Shown here: positions 46,799 through 55,445 of the stretch, in pieces
How positions within the stretch are numbered: the stretch's first letter is position 1
Layout: every line of letters begins with the position of its first letter
Assembly: GCF_023078355.1 (NCBI RefSeq)
Contig: NZ_CP095552.1
Coordinates: 3,906,001 to 3,970,000 of the forward strand
Length of the DNA: 64,000 nt
DNA from: Gordonia hongkongensis
GTDB lineage: Bacteria > Actinomycetota > Actinomycetes > Mycobacteriales > Mycobacteriaceae
Reading direction: 5' to 3'
The notes under the pieces: generated by a model
What the model saw: the letters and a program-made list of their open reading frames with translations, nothing else
The model's database searches: none
Told to the model about the DNA's origin: nothing
Translations under genes and position numbers: made by a program

Positions 46799-48056
46799 CA
46801 ACGCCGCAACCGCCGGGGCGCAGCGTGCCTCCGTCCTCGACCGTGCACTGGCCACGTCCCGCACGATCTCGGTGACCGGCCCGATGACGGCCCCGGATCT
46901 CGACCTCATCCGGGCTCGCCTGACCCGGGCGTGGACACCGACGTCGAGACTGAGTCTCGTCCCCGATCCGGCGTCGGCGAGCTGGGCCCACGACGTGGCG
47001 ACCCTGCCGCGGGTCGTCGAGCGGCCCGACCTCGCCGACCTGCCGATCGGCGACATCATGACGCGCCTGCGGAACCGTCCCGAGCCGCTGCCCCGACTCG
47101 AGGTGCTCGTGTGTGGTCAGTGGCTGGTCATCGACCACACCCACGGCATGGGCGACGGCCGTCTCGGCGTCGAGCAGATCGCCGGTCTGGCCAGCCACCA
47201 CGAGTTCCCGATGACCGAGCGATTCGAACGCTCACTGCCGCCGGACGCCGCCTGGCAGGCACTGCGTCGTCACGTCCTGCGACACCCGAGACGCCTGCGC
47301 GACATCATGCGCCTGCGTGCCGCGAACGTCTCGCCGCCGACCGACGGACCCACGCGCGTCATCGAGGACTGGCATGCCACCCGCTGCGCCGTCACCGCCG
47401 CGATGCGCCCGGGGCAGACCGACGAACTCAAGCGTGCGATCGCCGACACCGGTGTCCGGATGTCCTCGGCGGCGGTGACCGTCGCGCTGTGGCGCGCCGC
47501 CCTGTCCGCGCAGGGCGTTTCCCTCGACGAGCGCACGCAGATCCTCTTCGACTGCCGCCGTTATCTCGACGCCGGGCACGCCGAGGACCACGGCAACTTC
47601 GCCGTGGGCATACCACTGCGCTTCCCACGCGACGCGACGCCGATGGAGATCGGGGACCGCATCCGTGCGGTCGCCGAATCCGGTTGGCCCGCGGCCGTTC
47701 TGGCCGCGGGAGAACTCCGGGCGCGCCTGCGTCGATCGTCACCCGAGGAGCCGCCCGTCCCGCGCCGGGTCGAGGTGCCCGACCGGTTACGACTGTCGGT
47801 CAGCGACCTCGGGCGGATCGGGATCTTCGGTGATCTGCCGTGGGATCTGGCGGCGGCCTCGCATCACCTGTTCGCCTATGTCGAGCCCGATGGCCCGGAT
47901 GCGGCGAGCATGCTCGTCAGCGAGATCGACGGTTCGCGCAGTTTCACCGCGACGTTCTGCAGCGATTTCGTCGGTCGCCCGGTCATCGAGGCGGCTCTCG
48001 ACCACCTCTGCGAAGATCCGGTGTCCCTGCTGGATCGGCTGCTCACACGCTCATGA
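46785..48056 (+). CDS. condensation/PapA-like acyltransferase
   Basis: 423 residues. The active-site motif HxxxDG is present in IDHTHGMGDG near residue 121. The second half carries ILFDCRRYLDAGHAEDHGNFAVG, resembling the DFGWG-region loop of chloramphenicol-acetyltransferase-fold enzymes. It has no membrane segment, so it is cytosolic. Such enzymes move acyl groups from CoA or carrier protein to sugars or alcohols. Within this cluster it probably acylates the polysaccharide or its lipid-linked precursor. The acyl donor is unknown. Confidence 0.72.
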   Translation: MPRSDNAATAGAQRASVLDRALATSRTISVTGPMTAPDLDLIRARLTRAWTPTSRLSLVPDPASASWAHDVATLPRVVERPDLADLPIGDIMTRLRNRPEPLPRLEVLVCGQWLVIDHTHGMGDGRLGVEQIAGLASHHEFPMTERFERSLPPDAAWQALRRHVLRHPRRLRDIMRLRAANVSPPTDGPTRVIEDWHATRCAVTAAMRPGQTDELKRAIADTGVRMSSAAVTVALWRAALSAQGVSLDERTQILFDCRRYLDAGHAEDHGNFAVGIPLRFPRDATPMEIGDRIRAVAESGWPAAVLAAGELRARLRRSSPEEPPVPRRVEVPDRLRLSVSDLGRIGIFGDLPWDLAAASHHLFAYVEPDGPDAASMLVSEIDGSRSFTATFCSDFVGRPVIEAALDHLCEDPVSLLDRLLTRS

Positions 48057-49270
48057 GGACGGTGTCGCGGCGCGTCGGGCGCCCGCCTGCGACCGTGCTC
48101 GTGGCCGTCCTGCTCGTCACAGCACTGCTGACCGCCGCATGTTCGGCCTCCGCCGGCCCGGCGTCTGACGATGCATCGCAGAGCTTTTCGGCACCGCCGG
48201 GGGCGTCGGCCGGCGATCTGGTGGGATCACCCATACCGACCGACGCCTACATCTCCCTGCGGCGCATCGTCGACCGCACCGTGCGGTTCCGCTACCTGTC
48301 CACCGACCCGGTCAGCGGTGCGCTGGTTCCCGTCTCGGCCGCGGTGTTCGTGCCGCGCGGCCGGACACCGGCGGGCGGATGGCAGATCCTGGCGGTCGGA
48401 CACCCGACGACCGGCATCGCGGGCAACTGCGCCCCGTCGCTGCACGGCAACCTGCTGGGCACCGTCGGGCTCATCGCGTCGCTGCTCGAGCAGGGATTCG
48501 TCGTCGTACAGACGGACTATCGAGGACTCGGCACACCAGGACCCCACCGTTATCTCGACCCGGCGCCCGCCGCGAACGACATCATCGACTCGGTGCGTGC
48601 GACGCGGATGATCGTCGACGGCACCAGCGATCAGTGGTGGGGCTTCGGGGTGTCACAGGGCGGGCACGCGGTGTTCCACGCCAACGAGATCGCGGCGACC
48701 TACGGTCGCGGTCTGCGACTGCGCGGGACGGTGAGCATGAGTCCCGCGCTCGACGTCGCGCCGTTGGCCGATGCGATGGATGCCGGCACCCTCACCCCGG
48801 AGCAGATCGCGTTTCTCCCGCTGGTCCTGACGGGATTGAAGGCGATCCATCCCGAACTCGTCATCGACGACTACGTGCACGGACCGCTGCGTGAGGCGTT
48901 CGGCGTGTTCCTGGAGTGCAACGACGCCGCGATGGTGCAGAAGCAGGCCATCGTCGAGGAGGTGCGACCGGAGGACTATCGCCCGGTCGACGACGTGGCC
49001 ACCGACCGACTCCGGACGTGGCTGCGCGAGGTGAGTCTGCCCCAGGGTCGGGCTTCGGCCCCGATGCTCGTCGCCTACAGCGACGCCGACGACGTCATCC
49101 CGGCCCCGTGGACCGCGGGAGCCATCGATCGGGGATGCCGGCTGGGCGATGCGATCACCGCGATCGAGGTCCGCGGTCAGCCGCACGGCATACTCGACAT
49201 CGGCTCCGCGGCGACCGACTGGGTCCGGGCCGTGCGGTCAGGACAGCGTCCGCCGAACACCTGCGCGTGA
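48053..49270 (+). CDS. secreted LIP-family lipase/esterase lipoprotein
   Basis: 405 residues from the ATG at 48053 (ATGA overlap). The signal peptide ends in lipobox TAAC near residue 27. An alpha/beta hydrolase fold of the secretory lipase (LIP) family follows: QTDYRGLGTPGPHRYLDP, nucleophile GFGVSQGGHA, acid in APMLVAYSDADDVIP and His in RGQPHGI near the end. It is anchored outside the cell. Its position directly after an acyltransferase gene suggests it edits or removes acyl groups on the secreted polymer (inference). Confidence 0.82.
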   Translation: MRTVSRRVGRPPATVLVAVLLVTALLTAACSASAGPASDDASQSFSAPPGASAGDLVGSPIPTDAYISLRRIVDRTVRFRYLSTDPVSGALVPVSAAVFVPRGRTPAGGWQILAVGHPTTGIAGNCAPSLHGNLLGTVGLIASLLEQGFVVVQTDYRGLGTPGPHRYLDPAPAANDIIDSVRATRMIVDGTSDQWWGFGVSQGGHAVFHANEIAATYGRGLRLRGTVSMSPALDVAPLADAMDAGTLTPEQIAFLPLVLTGLKAIHPELVIDDYVHGPLREAFGVFLECNDAAMVQKQAIVEEVRPEDYRPVDDVATDRLRTWLREVSLPQGRASAPMLVAYSDADDVIPAPWTAGAIDRGCRLGDAITAIEVRGQPHGILDIGSAATDWVRAVRSGQRPPNTCA

Positions 49271-49314
49271 GCTGTGTGCCGACCGGGTCGACCCGGGCAG
49301 CGAGAGGAGTGACG

Positions 49315-49983
49315 ATGAGTTCGAACACCGAGGACGGTGCGAACACCGTGAACCCCGTCGACGACCCCACTCCGGATGGCGAGCCGACCACGGACCCAGC
49401 CCAGCTCGCCGCACTCTTCGACACGTCACCCGAGGCCGGCGTGCACGCCGTCCTCGAAGCGGTGCGCGGGCGCAACCCCGACATGGCCCGGTCGCTCCGC
49501 GCGATCCTGTCCGATCCGGAGCGGATGCGTGCGCTGAAGGACAGCGGCCTGCTCGACGACCCGCCGACCCACAGCCTCGACGAGACGATCCGGCTCACGA
49601 TCGATGCCGTGGGCGTCCCGCACGTCGCCGTCAACCTCATCACACCGGACGAGCAGGCGACCGCCGCGATCGCCTTCCGGTCCGGGAGTCCCGACGGTCC
49701 CAGCACCCGGTCGCTGGTCAACTCCCTCTGCGTCCTCCCGGTGGTCAGCGGTTCACCCCTCATCATCGACGACATCGCCGACCACGCGCTCCTCGCCGAC
49801 CACCCGACCGCCGTCAGCGGGGAGGTGACCGCCTACCTCGGCATCCCGCTCGCCGACGACGACGGACATGTCATCGGCACGTTCTGCGCCTGGGACTCGG
49901 AGGCGCATCACTGGTCCACCGCGGAGGTCCAGCTCATGTCCGATCTCTCGATCCTGGTCCAGGAGCTCATCTTCGGGCGATGA
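49315..49983 (+). CDS. GAF domain protein
   Basis: 222 residues from the ATG at 49315 (GAGAGGAG upstream). The first 75 residues are acidic and probably disordered, with a short helical motif (PDMARSLRAILSDPERMRAL). A GAF domain follows: LDETIRLTIDAVGVPHVAVNLI, then CVLPVVSGSPLIIDDIADHALL and YLGIPLADDDGHVIGTFCAWD. Ligand unknown. There is no output domain, so it may regulate a partner. It lies just before the initiating glycosyltransferase. Confidence 0.8.
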   Translation: MSSNTEDGANTVNPVDDPTPDGEPTTDPAQLAALFDTSPEAGVHAVLEAVRGRNPDMARSLRAILSDPERMRALKDSGLLDDPPTHSLDETIRLTIDAVGVPHVAVNLITPDEQATAAIAFRSGSPDGPSTRSLVNSLCVLPVVSGSPLIIDDIADHALLADHPTAVSGEVTAYLGIPLADDDGHVIGTFCAWDSEAHHWSTAEVQLMSDLSILVQELIFGR

Positions 49984-50070
49984 CACGGGCGCGTGCCCTC
50001 GTGACCTGGCGGTGAGCATTCGGTACCCAACACGTGGCCGGTAGGCGCACGCGGGACCGCCGCGTACACC

Positions 50071-50076
50071 TACAAT
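50071..50076 (+). promoter_or_regulatory. candidate -10 element before the sugar transferase gene
   Basis: TACAAT is 38 bp upstream of the TTG start. No convincing -35 is visible at the proper distance, which is common for actinobacterial promoters. It would allow the initiating transferase to be expressed separately from the upstream cluster. Confidence 0.35.
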
Positions 50077-50114
50077 CGTCGGGACGGGGGGCTGTTCTTT
50101 CGGATGGAGTGGAC

Positions 50115-51608
50115 TTGTCGACCCGTGTATCGCAGGCCGAGTTCCCGCAGACCACGAGGCGCACCCCGGTGTACTCGTCGCCCAACGGTCGGCGCACCTT
50201 TCACGAGCTGATCCGCGACGATCCCCTGAGCACGATCGTGACCGTGTCGATCGACGTGTTGTCCGCGACGATCGCGGTGGCCGCCGGGATCTGGTGGGTG
50301 AGGAGTGGCAGCGGCGCGAACCCGCCGTTGTGGACACTCGCCACCTTCGTGCCGACCCTCGTGATCGTCTTCTCCTTGCGCGGGGTCTACCGTCGGGGGC
50401 TCAATCGCCGGTTCCTCGACGAGGTCGGCCGGGTCATGACCGGATGCACGATCACCGCGATGATCCTGCTGTGTTCTCTGCTCCTCTCCTACTCCGACGA
50501 CAGACCCGGCGCCGCGGTCACCAAGGTGTGGGTGTCGGCGCTGTTCTGGGTTCCGTTCGGTCGTCTCATCCGCGACATCATCCAGCGGAGTCTGCGCAAG
50601 AACGGTCATCTGCTGTCCCCCACGCTGATCATCGGCGACGGGCCGATCACCGCACAGGTGGTCGGCCGCATGGTGGCCGCGCCGGAGCACGGTCTCCGGC
50701 CGGTCGGCATCCTGGCCGCCGGCGCGCCACCCCGCGCCGATCGGGACGAGGGACCCACCAACGAGATCGCGCAGCTCGGCGGGGTGGACGAACTCGACGA
50801 CGCGATCCGGGCGACGAAGGCCGAGGTCCTGGTCGTGGCCTTCGCGGTCACCAATGTCGAAAGGCTCACCGCCGCCGTCCGTATCGCCCACCGGCACGGG
50901 GTCAAGGTGTGGATCGTGCCGCGCATGTTCGACGTCGTCGGACGCCGCAGCCGGGTCGACCACATCGGCGGGCTGCCCCTGATGTCCGTCCCGCACACCA
51001 ACCCGCGCGGTTGGCAGTTCCGTACCAAGCACATCGGGGACCGGGTGGTCGGAGCCCTGATCCTCGCCGCGATCTCACCGCTGTTCCTCACGCTCATGCT
51101 GCTGGTCCGGCTGAGCTCGCCGGGCCCGATCTTCTTCGCCCAACCGCGGGTGGGTCGCGACGCGCGGGTGTTCAACTGCCTGAAGTTCCGCTCGATGCGG
51201 CCCGAGGACCCCGCCGCGGAGAAATTCCGGCCGACCGCGGGCAGCGCACCCGGCGGCGTCGAGGGCGTCGACCGCCGCACCAGGATCGGCAAGATCATGC
51301 GCTCGACGTCGATGGACGAACTACCCCAGTTGCTCAACGTGATCCGCGGGGACATGAGTCTCGTGGGTCCACGCCCGGAGCGTCCCGAGTACGTCTCGCT
51401 GTTCGAGGTGCAGATCCGGCGATACGGCGAACGCCACCGGGTGAAGGCCGGGGTCACCGGCTGGGCGCAGGTGCACGGCCTGCGCGGTCAGACCTCCATC
51501 GCCGACCGCGCCGAGTGGGACAACTACTACATCGAGAACTGGTCACTCTGGCTCGACGTCAAGATCCTGCTCCTGACCGTGCTCGCGGTGCTCAAACGGG
51601 CGGAGTAG
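50115..51608 (+). CDS. initiating polyprenyl glycosylphosphotransferase (WbaP/ExoY family)
   Basis: 497 residues if started at the TTG at 50115, which has GGAG five bases upstream; the GTG at 50109 is the alternative. Four N-terminal helices and a CoA-binding-like domain (PTLIIGDGPITAQVVGRMV) are followed by a fifth membrane element (RVVGALILAAISPLFLTLML). The catalytic domain has FNCLKFRSMRPED, DELPQLLNVIRGDMSLVGPR and AGVTGWAQVHGLRG. It transfers the first sugar-1-phosphate to undecaprenyl phosphate and so starts each repeat unit. Confidence 0.93.
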   Translation: MSTRVSQAEFPQTTRRTPVYSSPNGRRTFHELIRDDPLSTIVTVSIDVLSATIAVAAGIWWVRSGSGANPPLWTLATFVPTLVIVFSLRGVYRRGLNRRFLDEVGRVMTGCTITAMILLCSLLLSYSDDRPGAAVTKVWVSALFWVPFGRLIRDIIQRSLRKNGHLLSPTLIIGDGPITAQVVGRMVAAPEHGLRPVGILAAGAPPRADRDEGPTNEIAQLGGVDELDDAIRATKAEVLVVAFAVTNVERLTAAVRIAHRHGVKVWIVPRMFDVVGRRSRVDHIGGLPLMSVPHTNPRGWQFRTKHIGDRVVGALILAAISPLFLTLMLLVRLSSPGPIFFAQPRVGRDARVFNCLKFRSMRPEDPAAEKFRPTAGSAPGGVEGVDRRTRIGKIMRSTSMDELPQLLNVIRGDMSLVGPRPERPEYVSLFEVQIRRYGERHRVKAGVTGWAQVHGLRGQTSIADRAEWDNYYIENWSLWLDVKILLLTVLAVLKRAE

Positions 51609-51630
51609 CCGCGGCCACCCACCCGCCTCG

Positions 51631-51771
51631 TCACATCGTCGGACGTCGGGTGTCGTACGCGGGGCGATACGGCACCCGTCCCCGCTCGTCGCGGATGGTG
51701 ACGATCAACGTGCGGGCGATGACGACGAGCAGGATGATGCCGCTGACGATCGCGAGGAGCAGTGCGGCCAT
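51631..51771 (-). CDS. 46-residue small membrane protein
   Basis: An ATG at 51771 has a perfect AGGAGG site (51777-51782) five bases upstream. The product begins MAALLLAIVSGIILLVV, a single membrane helix of about 20 residues. It ends in a basic/aromatic cytoplasmic tail (RDERGRVPYRPAYDTRRP) and a TGA at 51631-51633. Start context, hydrophobic helix and tail composition all look genuine. It is convergent with the sugar transferase gene (22-bp gap). Function unknown. Confidence 0.7.
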   Translation of the reverse strand: MAALLLAIVSGIILLVVIARTLIVTIRDERGRVPYRPAYDTRRPTM

Positions 51772-51782
51772 GACGACCTCCT

Positions 51783-52028
51783 GACGCCGGAACATGGTGT
51801 GCCGGCATTCAATCGCCGATCACGACCTGGTGGTAGATGCCGACCGCGCATCCGTGGACTCAACTGCCCGCCCATGGTGACGCGACCCCACCGGTCGGCG
51901 CCACTGATTTTATCCGGCGGGCCGGTGCCGTGGTCCGGCGACGGCATCGCCGACGGACAGCATCATCCGGCACACCGCCGAGAAGTGCGGTGCGGCAACG
52001 ACACGCAGTCCGCGACGGTCGGTATCTC
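51783..52028. other. gap between the small membrane protein and the MocR gene
   Basis: Only a weak GCCGG...CCGGC hairpin near 51788-51808 was noticed. No further convincing coding sequence was seen on either strand. The promoter of the small membrane protein should be at the left side of this stretch. Confidence 0.4.
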
Positions 52029-53472
52029 TCACGCCGGGCGCGTCAACGCGTCCGGCGCCCCCGGGCGATCAAGTGATGCCCATACGTCCCGCAACACGTC
52101 GACGCCGGCGGCGAGGTCGTCGGCATCCTCGGTGAACGGAACGCGGATGTAGCGTTCGTGCGCCCCGTCGACGCCGAACTTCGGTCCGGCGCTGATCCGC
52201 ACACCTCGGTTCAGGGCGGCGGCCGCGAGCGCGGAACTCAGCGGCGCCCCGAGTCCGACCCACATCGCCAACCCACCGTTCACGTCGGGAATCTCCCACT
52301 CCGGCAGATGTTTTCGCAGAAGTTCGGTGAGCGTGTCCCGGCCGGTACGAAGCTGCGCGGAACGAACGGCGAGCAGGTCGTCGTAACCGGCCAAGACCTC
52401 GGCGGCGATCCGCTGGTCGATGATCGGCGAACCGAGGTCACCGGCGGGTCGCCGTCGGACGATCCGGTCGACGATGTCCTCGTCGGCACGAATCCATCCC
52501 ACCCGCAATCCACTCCACACCGTCTTGCCCAGCGATCCGATCGTCACCACCGGCACCGAGGACCTCACCGGCGCATGCGCGGCGAACGGGAAATGGTCCG
52601 TCCGACGATCGATGTCGAGCTCGGCAGTCGTCTCGTCGACGAGCAGCGCGGTCCCGGCCCGGCGCGCCGCGTCGGCGAGCCGCTCTCGGTGGGCGGACGG
52701 CATCGAGGCACCCGTCGGGTTCTGGAAATCCGGTATGCAATAGGCCATCTCGGGTCGCAACCGGCTGAGGACCTCGACGAAGTGGTCCATGTCCCAGCCG
52801 GCCGCGGTGACCGGCGTCGACACGAGCCGTCCGCCGGCCTCGGCGATCGCCTCGTAGGCGTGCGGGTAGGTCGGGGTCTCGACGACCACCCGGTCGGCTC
52901 GTCGGAGCAGGGTCCGCGCGACGAGTGCGATGGCGTGCTGCCCACCGAGGGTCACCACGATCTGCGCCGGGGTCGTGGGCAGTCCGCGGTCGGTGTATCG
53001 CTCGGCGATTCGTCGGCGTAGCAGCGGATCGCCGACCAGGTCGAGTCCGGGCCTGCGCAGCAGGTCGGGCACGTTACCCGTGACCCGCTCGATGATCGCC
53101 TCGAGACCGGGCACCGGTTCGGGAACGGCGTGCGCGAAGTCGATCTCGGCAACCGCGCCCGGCCCCCTCCGCGGGAGCATCGCGACGGAGCCGGATCCCC
53201 GGACGCTGACCAGATAGCCGGCCTCGCGCAGCGCCTCCGTACGCCGACACCACCGTGGTCCGACTCCGCCCGAGCGCATCGGCGAGAATTCGCTCGGCGG
53301 GCAACCGCGTGTATGTCGCGATCCGGCCGTCGTCGATGAGGAGTCGGATGCGGGCGGCGAGGGCCGCGTAGGCCGCGTCGCCGCTCTCCCACTCACCGAG
53401 CAGCGTGACGAGTTGCTTCACCCCGAGGTTCGAGCGAGCCACCGGCCGGCCGATGACTCGCGGTGCACCCAC
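52029..53472 (-). pseudogene. MocR-family (GntR-aminotransferase) regulator, frame-disrupted
   Basis: A GTG at 53472 follows AGGAGG (53478-53483). The N-terminal GntR winged helix (YAALAARIRLLIDDGRIA, LPAERILADALGRSRTTVVSAY) is in one frame up to about 53240. The remaining part (ALREAGYLVSVRGSG, then a full PLP-dependent fold-type I domain: VVTLGGQHAIALVARTLL, PDFQNPTGASM, LVDETTAELD, GSLGKTVWSGLRVGWI with the Schiff-base Lys) is in the next. Deleting one base of the GG pair (plus-strand CC at 53237-53238) restores SAYEALREAGYL and a protein of about 480 residues. MocR proteins control vitamin B6, GABA or taurine genes. Confidence 0.82.
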
Positions 53473-53663
53473 AGAATCCTCCTCACCGGTCGCCAGGGTC
53501 CAACGACGCCCTGCGGCCGTCGACGTCCAGTCAAACGCAGTGCCCGCGGGCACCACAAGGTCCAATCCGCGGTCGGTGGACTGCCGTCGAGCGGTGGTGG
53601 CGGTCCGCAGATCACCCGTGACCACCGGGCGGCTGTCGGGTTCGGGCGATATCGTCGGCGTCG

Positions 53664-54779
53664 ATGAACATCCGCCCGTCAGCTCTCGACGCGGCCGTGC
53701 GTCCCGGGCATGTGCTACGTGTCGATGACGTCGACGGCCTCGCCCTGGCCGACCTCGTCGACTCGGTCTCGGCTGACCTACCGGTGTTCCTGGACCATCG
53801 CGGACCCGGCGATCGCACCGCCCGGGAGGTCGTCCGGGAGGTCCTCGATGCACTCGAGGACATCGTCGTCGCCCTCTTCCCGGTCTGGCTCCCGGGCCAT
53901 GAGCCGGGCCTGCCGGTCGACGCCGACGACGCCGAGGCCACGGCGCGCCTGCTGTGCCGGGACGCCGGCTTCCCCTCGCCCGCCGTCATCCATCTGGCCC
54001 GTGCGGCCGCCGGCGCGCGACGTCCCGGCCCCGGCCCCGCCGACGACGCCCGGGCGGCCGCGCTGACGTTTCTCTTACGACGGGGATACGGACGTGGTTC
54101 CGTGGTCCTGGCCGTGCGCGCCGACACCGCATTGGGCGAGCGGGCCCAGCACGCGGCCGCCGCCGCGTACGAATGGCTGGCCGACCACGCCGACCTCACC
54201 GTGTGGCTCACCGCCGACGCCCTGCCCGCGGTCACGAGGGTGCCGGCCATCCGGATCGGAGTACCCGCGGGGCGGCGATTCCCGCCGCCCGGTCCGGTGG
54301 AGGCGCTGCACGATCCGTCGTCGGCCTCGGCGAGGCCCGTCCTCGTCGCCTCCCGTCCGTCGGGGAGACCGGCACCGCACAGCGATGCCGAGCAAACCCT
54401 CGAACGCGCCCTCGCGCGTGCACCGTGGGCTCGCGACCGACAGTGGAACCGGAGTCCGCGCGACCTCGATCCGCTCCACCCCGCGGTGATCGTCGACCTG
54501 CTGTGGCCGAGTGAACGCGTGGTCGTGGAGGTCGACGGCGCGGATCATCGCGGCCCGGTAAAGTACGCGCGAGATCGACGTCGCGACAACATGCTTCAGC
54601 GTGCCGGGTACCTCGTTCTGCGTTACACGAACGACCACGTTCTCGACGACACGTCCCTTGTCGTCGCAGAGCTGGCCGCCGTGATCGCCGAGCGCTCCCG
54701 ACCACCGGCATCGTCCCGACCGACGCCCGCCCGACCCCCTTCGACCCGCGAGGAGCATCCGTGGACCACGCCCAGCTGA
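53664..54779 (+). CDS. protein with C-terminal DUF559/Vsr-like nuclease domain
   Basis: 371 residues from the ATG at 53664. Residues 1-230 form an Ala/Asp-rich domain I do not recognise (DLVDSVSADLPVFLDHRGPGDR..., LFPVWLPGHEPGLP). The C-terminal 110 residues match the DUF559/very-short-patch-repair-like endonuclease fold: IVDLLWPSERVVVEVDG with the acidic residues near 277-291, HRGPVKYARDRRRDNMLQ and GYLVLRYTNDHVL. It may cut or bind DNA. Its last 19 bp overlap the next gene, so the two are coupled. Confidence 0.72.
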   Translation: MNIRPSALDAAVRPGHVLRVDDVDGLALADLVDSVSADLPVFLDHRGPGDRTAREVVREVLDALEDIVVALFPVWLPGHEPGLPVDADDAEATARLLCRDAGFPSPAVIHLARAAAGARRPGPGPADDARAAALTFLLRRGYGRGSVVLAVRADTALGERAQHAAAAAYEWLADHADLTVWLTADALPAVTRVPAIRIGVPAGRRFPPPGPVEALHDPSSASARPVLVASRPSGRPAPHSDAEQTLERALARAPWARDRQWNRSPRDLDPLHPAVIVDLLWPSERVVVEVDGADHRGPVKYARDRRRDNMLQRAGYLVLRYTNDHVLDDTSLVVAELAAVIAERSRPPASSRPTPARPPSTREEHPWTTPS

Positions 54780-55441
54780 CGCCGATCCAGAGTGCGGCGC
54801 TGTTCGTCCTGCTGGCCGAGTCCCGAGAGCTCTCCAACCCAGAGTTGAAGGAGTTCGGTGCCGCGCTGGACAAGCCGGCCCGCAACCATCTCAACGCCCT
54901 CGGCCTCGTCGACTCGCGACTCGGCGCACGCCGCGCGTACTTCCACACCCTGACCGACCGCGGGTGGGCCTGGTGCGCGGCCGAACTGACGTCCGAGCCA
55001 CCGAAGAGGTCGACTGCACCGACGAAGGCCATGTACGCGGTCCTCGCCGGCCTCGCCCGGTACCTCGACGACGAGGACCTCCGTCTCCACGAGGTGTTCG
55101 GCCGTCCCCGACGCCCTACCCACGAGGAGCCCGGGACCCCGATCGCAACGGCTGCGTCCGACCCGGCGTCGTCCACCGTCGATCCCCGGGACCAGATCGC
55201 GGCCGCCTACCGCGCCCGGGCCGTCACGGCGGGCGACTTCGTCCTCGTCACCGATCTGCGCGCCGACCTGCCCGGGATGAGCGACGAGGTCTTCGACGCC
55301 ACGATGGTGGAGTTCCAGCGCGCGCCGGGGGTCAGCCTCATCCCGCAGGAAGACCAGGCGTTGCTGACTCCGGCCGACCGGGCGGCCGCGGTGACGGTGG
55401 GCACGCAACCGTGCCATCTGTTCGCGATCGAGGAGAGCTGA
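54761..55441 (+). CDS. probable winged-helix protein of the HerA/TerD module
   Basis: 226 residues from a GTG at 54761, inside the 3' end of the nuclease gene. The N-terminal 75 residues look like a winged helix (LTPIQSAALFVLLAESRELS, KPARNHLNALGLVDSR, YFHTLTDRGWAW). A loop and a second helical part (DFVLVTDLRADLPGM, EVFDATMVEFQRAPGVSLIPQ) follow. I do not recognise a named family. It ends five bases before the ATPase gene and is probably a specificity or regulatory subunit. Confidence 0.6.
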   Translation: MDHAQLTPIQSAALFVLLAESRELSNPELKEFGAALDKPARNHLNALGLVDSRLGARRAYFHTLTDRGWAWCAAELTSEPPKRSTAPTKAMYAVLAGLARYLDDEDLRLHEVFGRPRRPTHEEPGTPIATAASDPASSTVDPRDQIAAAYRARAVTAGDFVLVTDLRADLPGMSDEVFDATMVEFQRAPGVSLIPQEDQALLTPADRAAAVTVGTQPCHLFAIEES

Positions 55442-55445
55442 TCCG

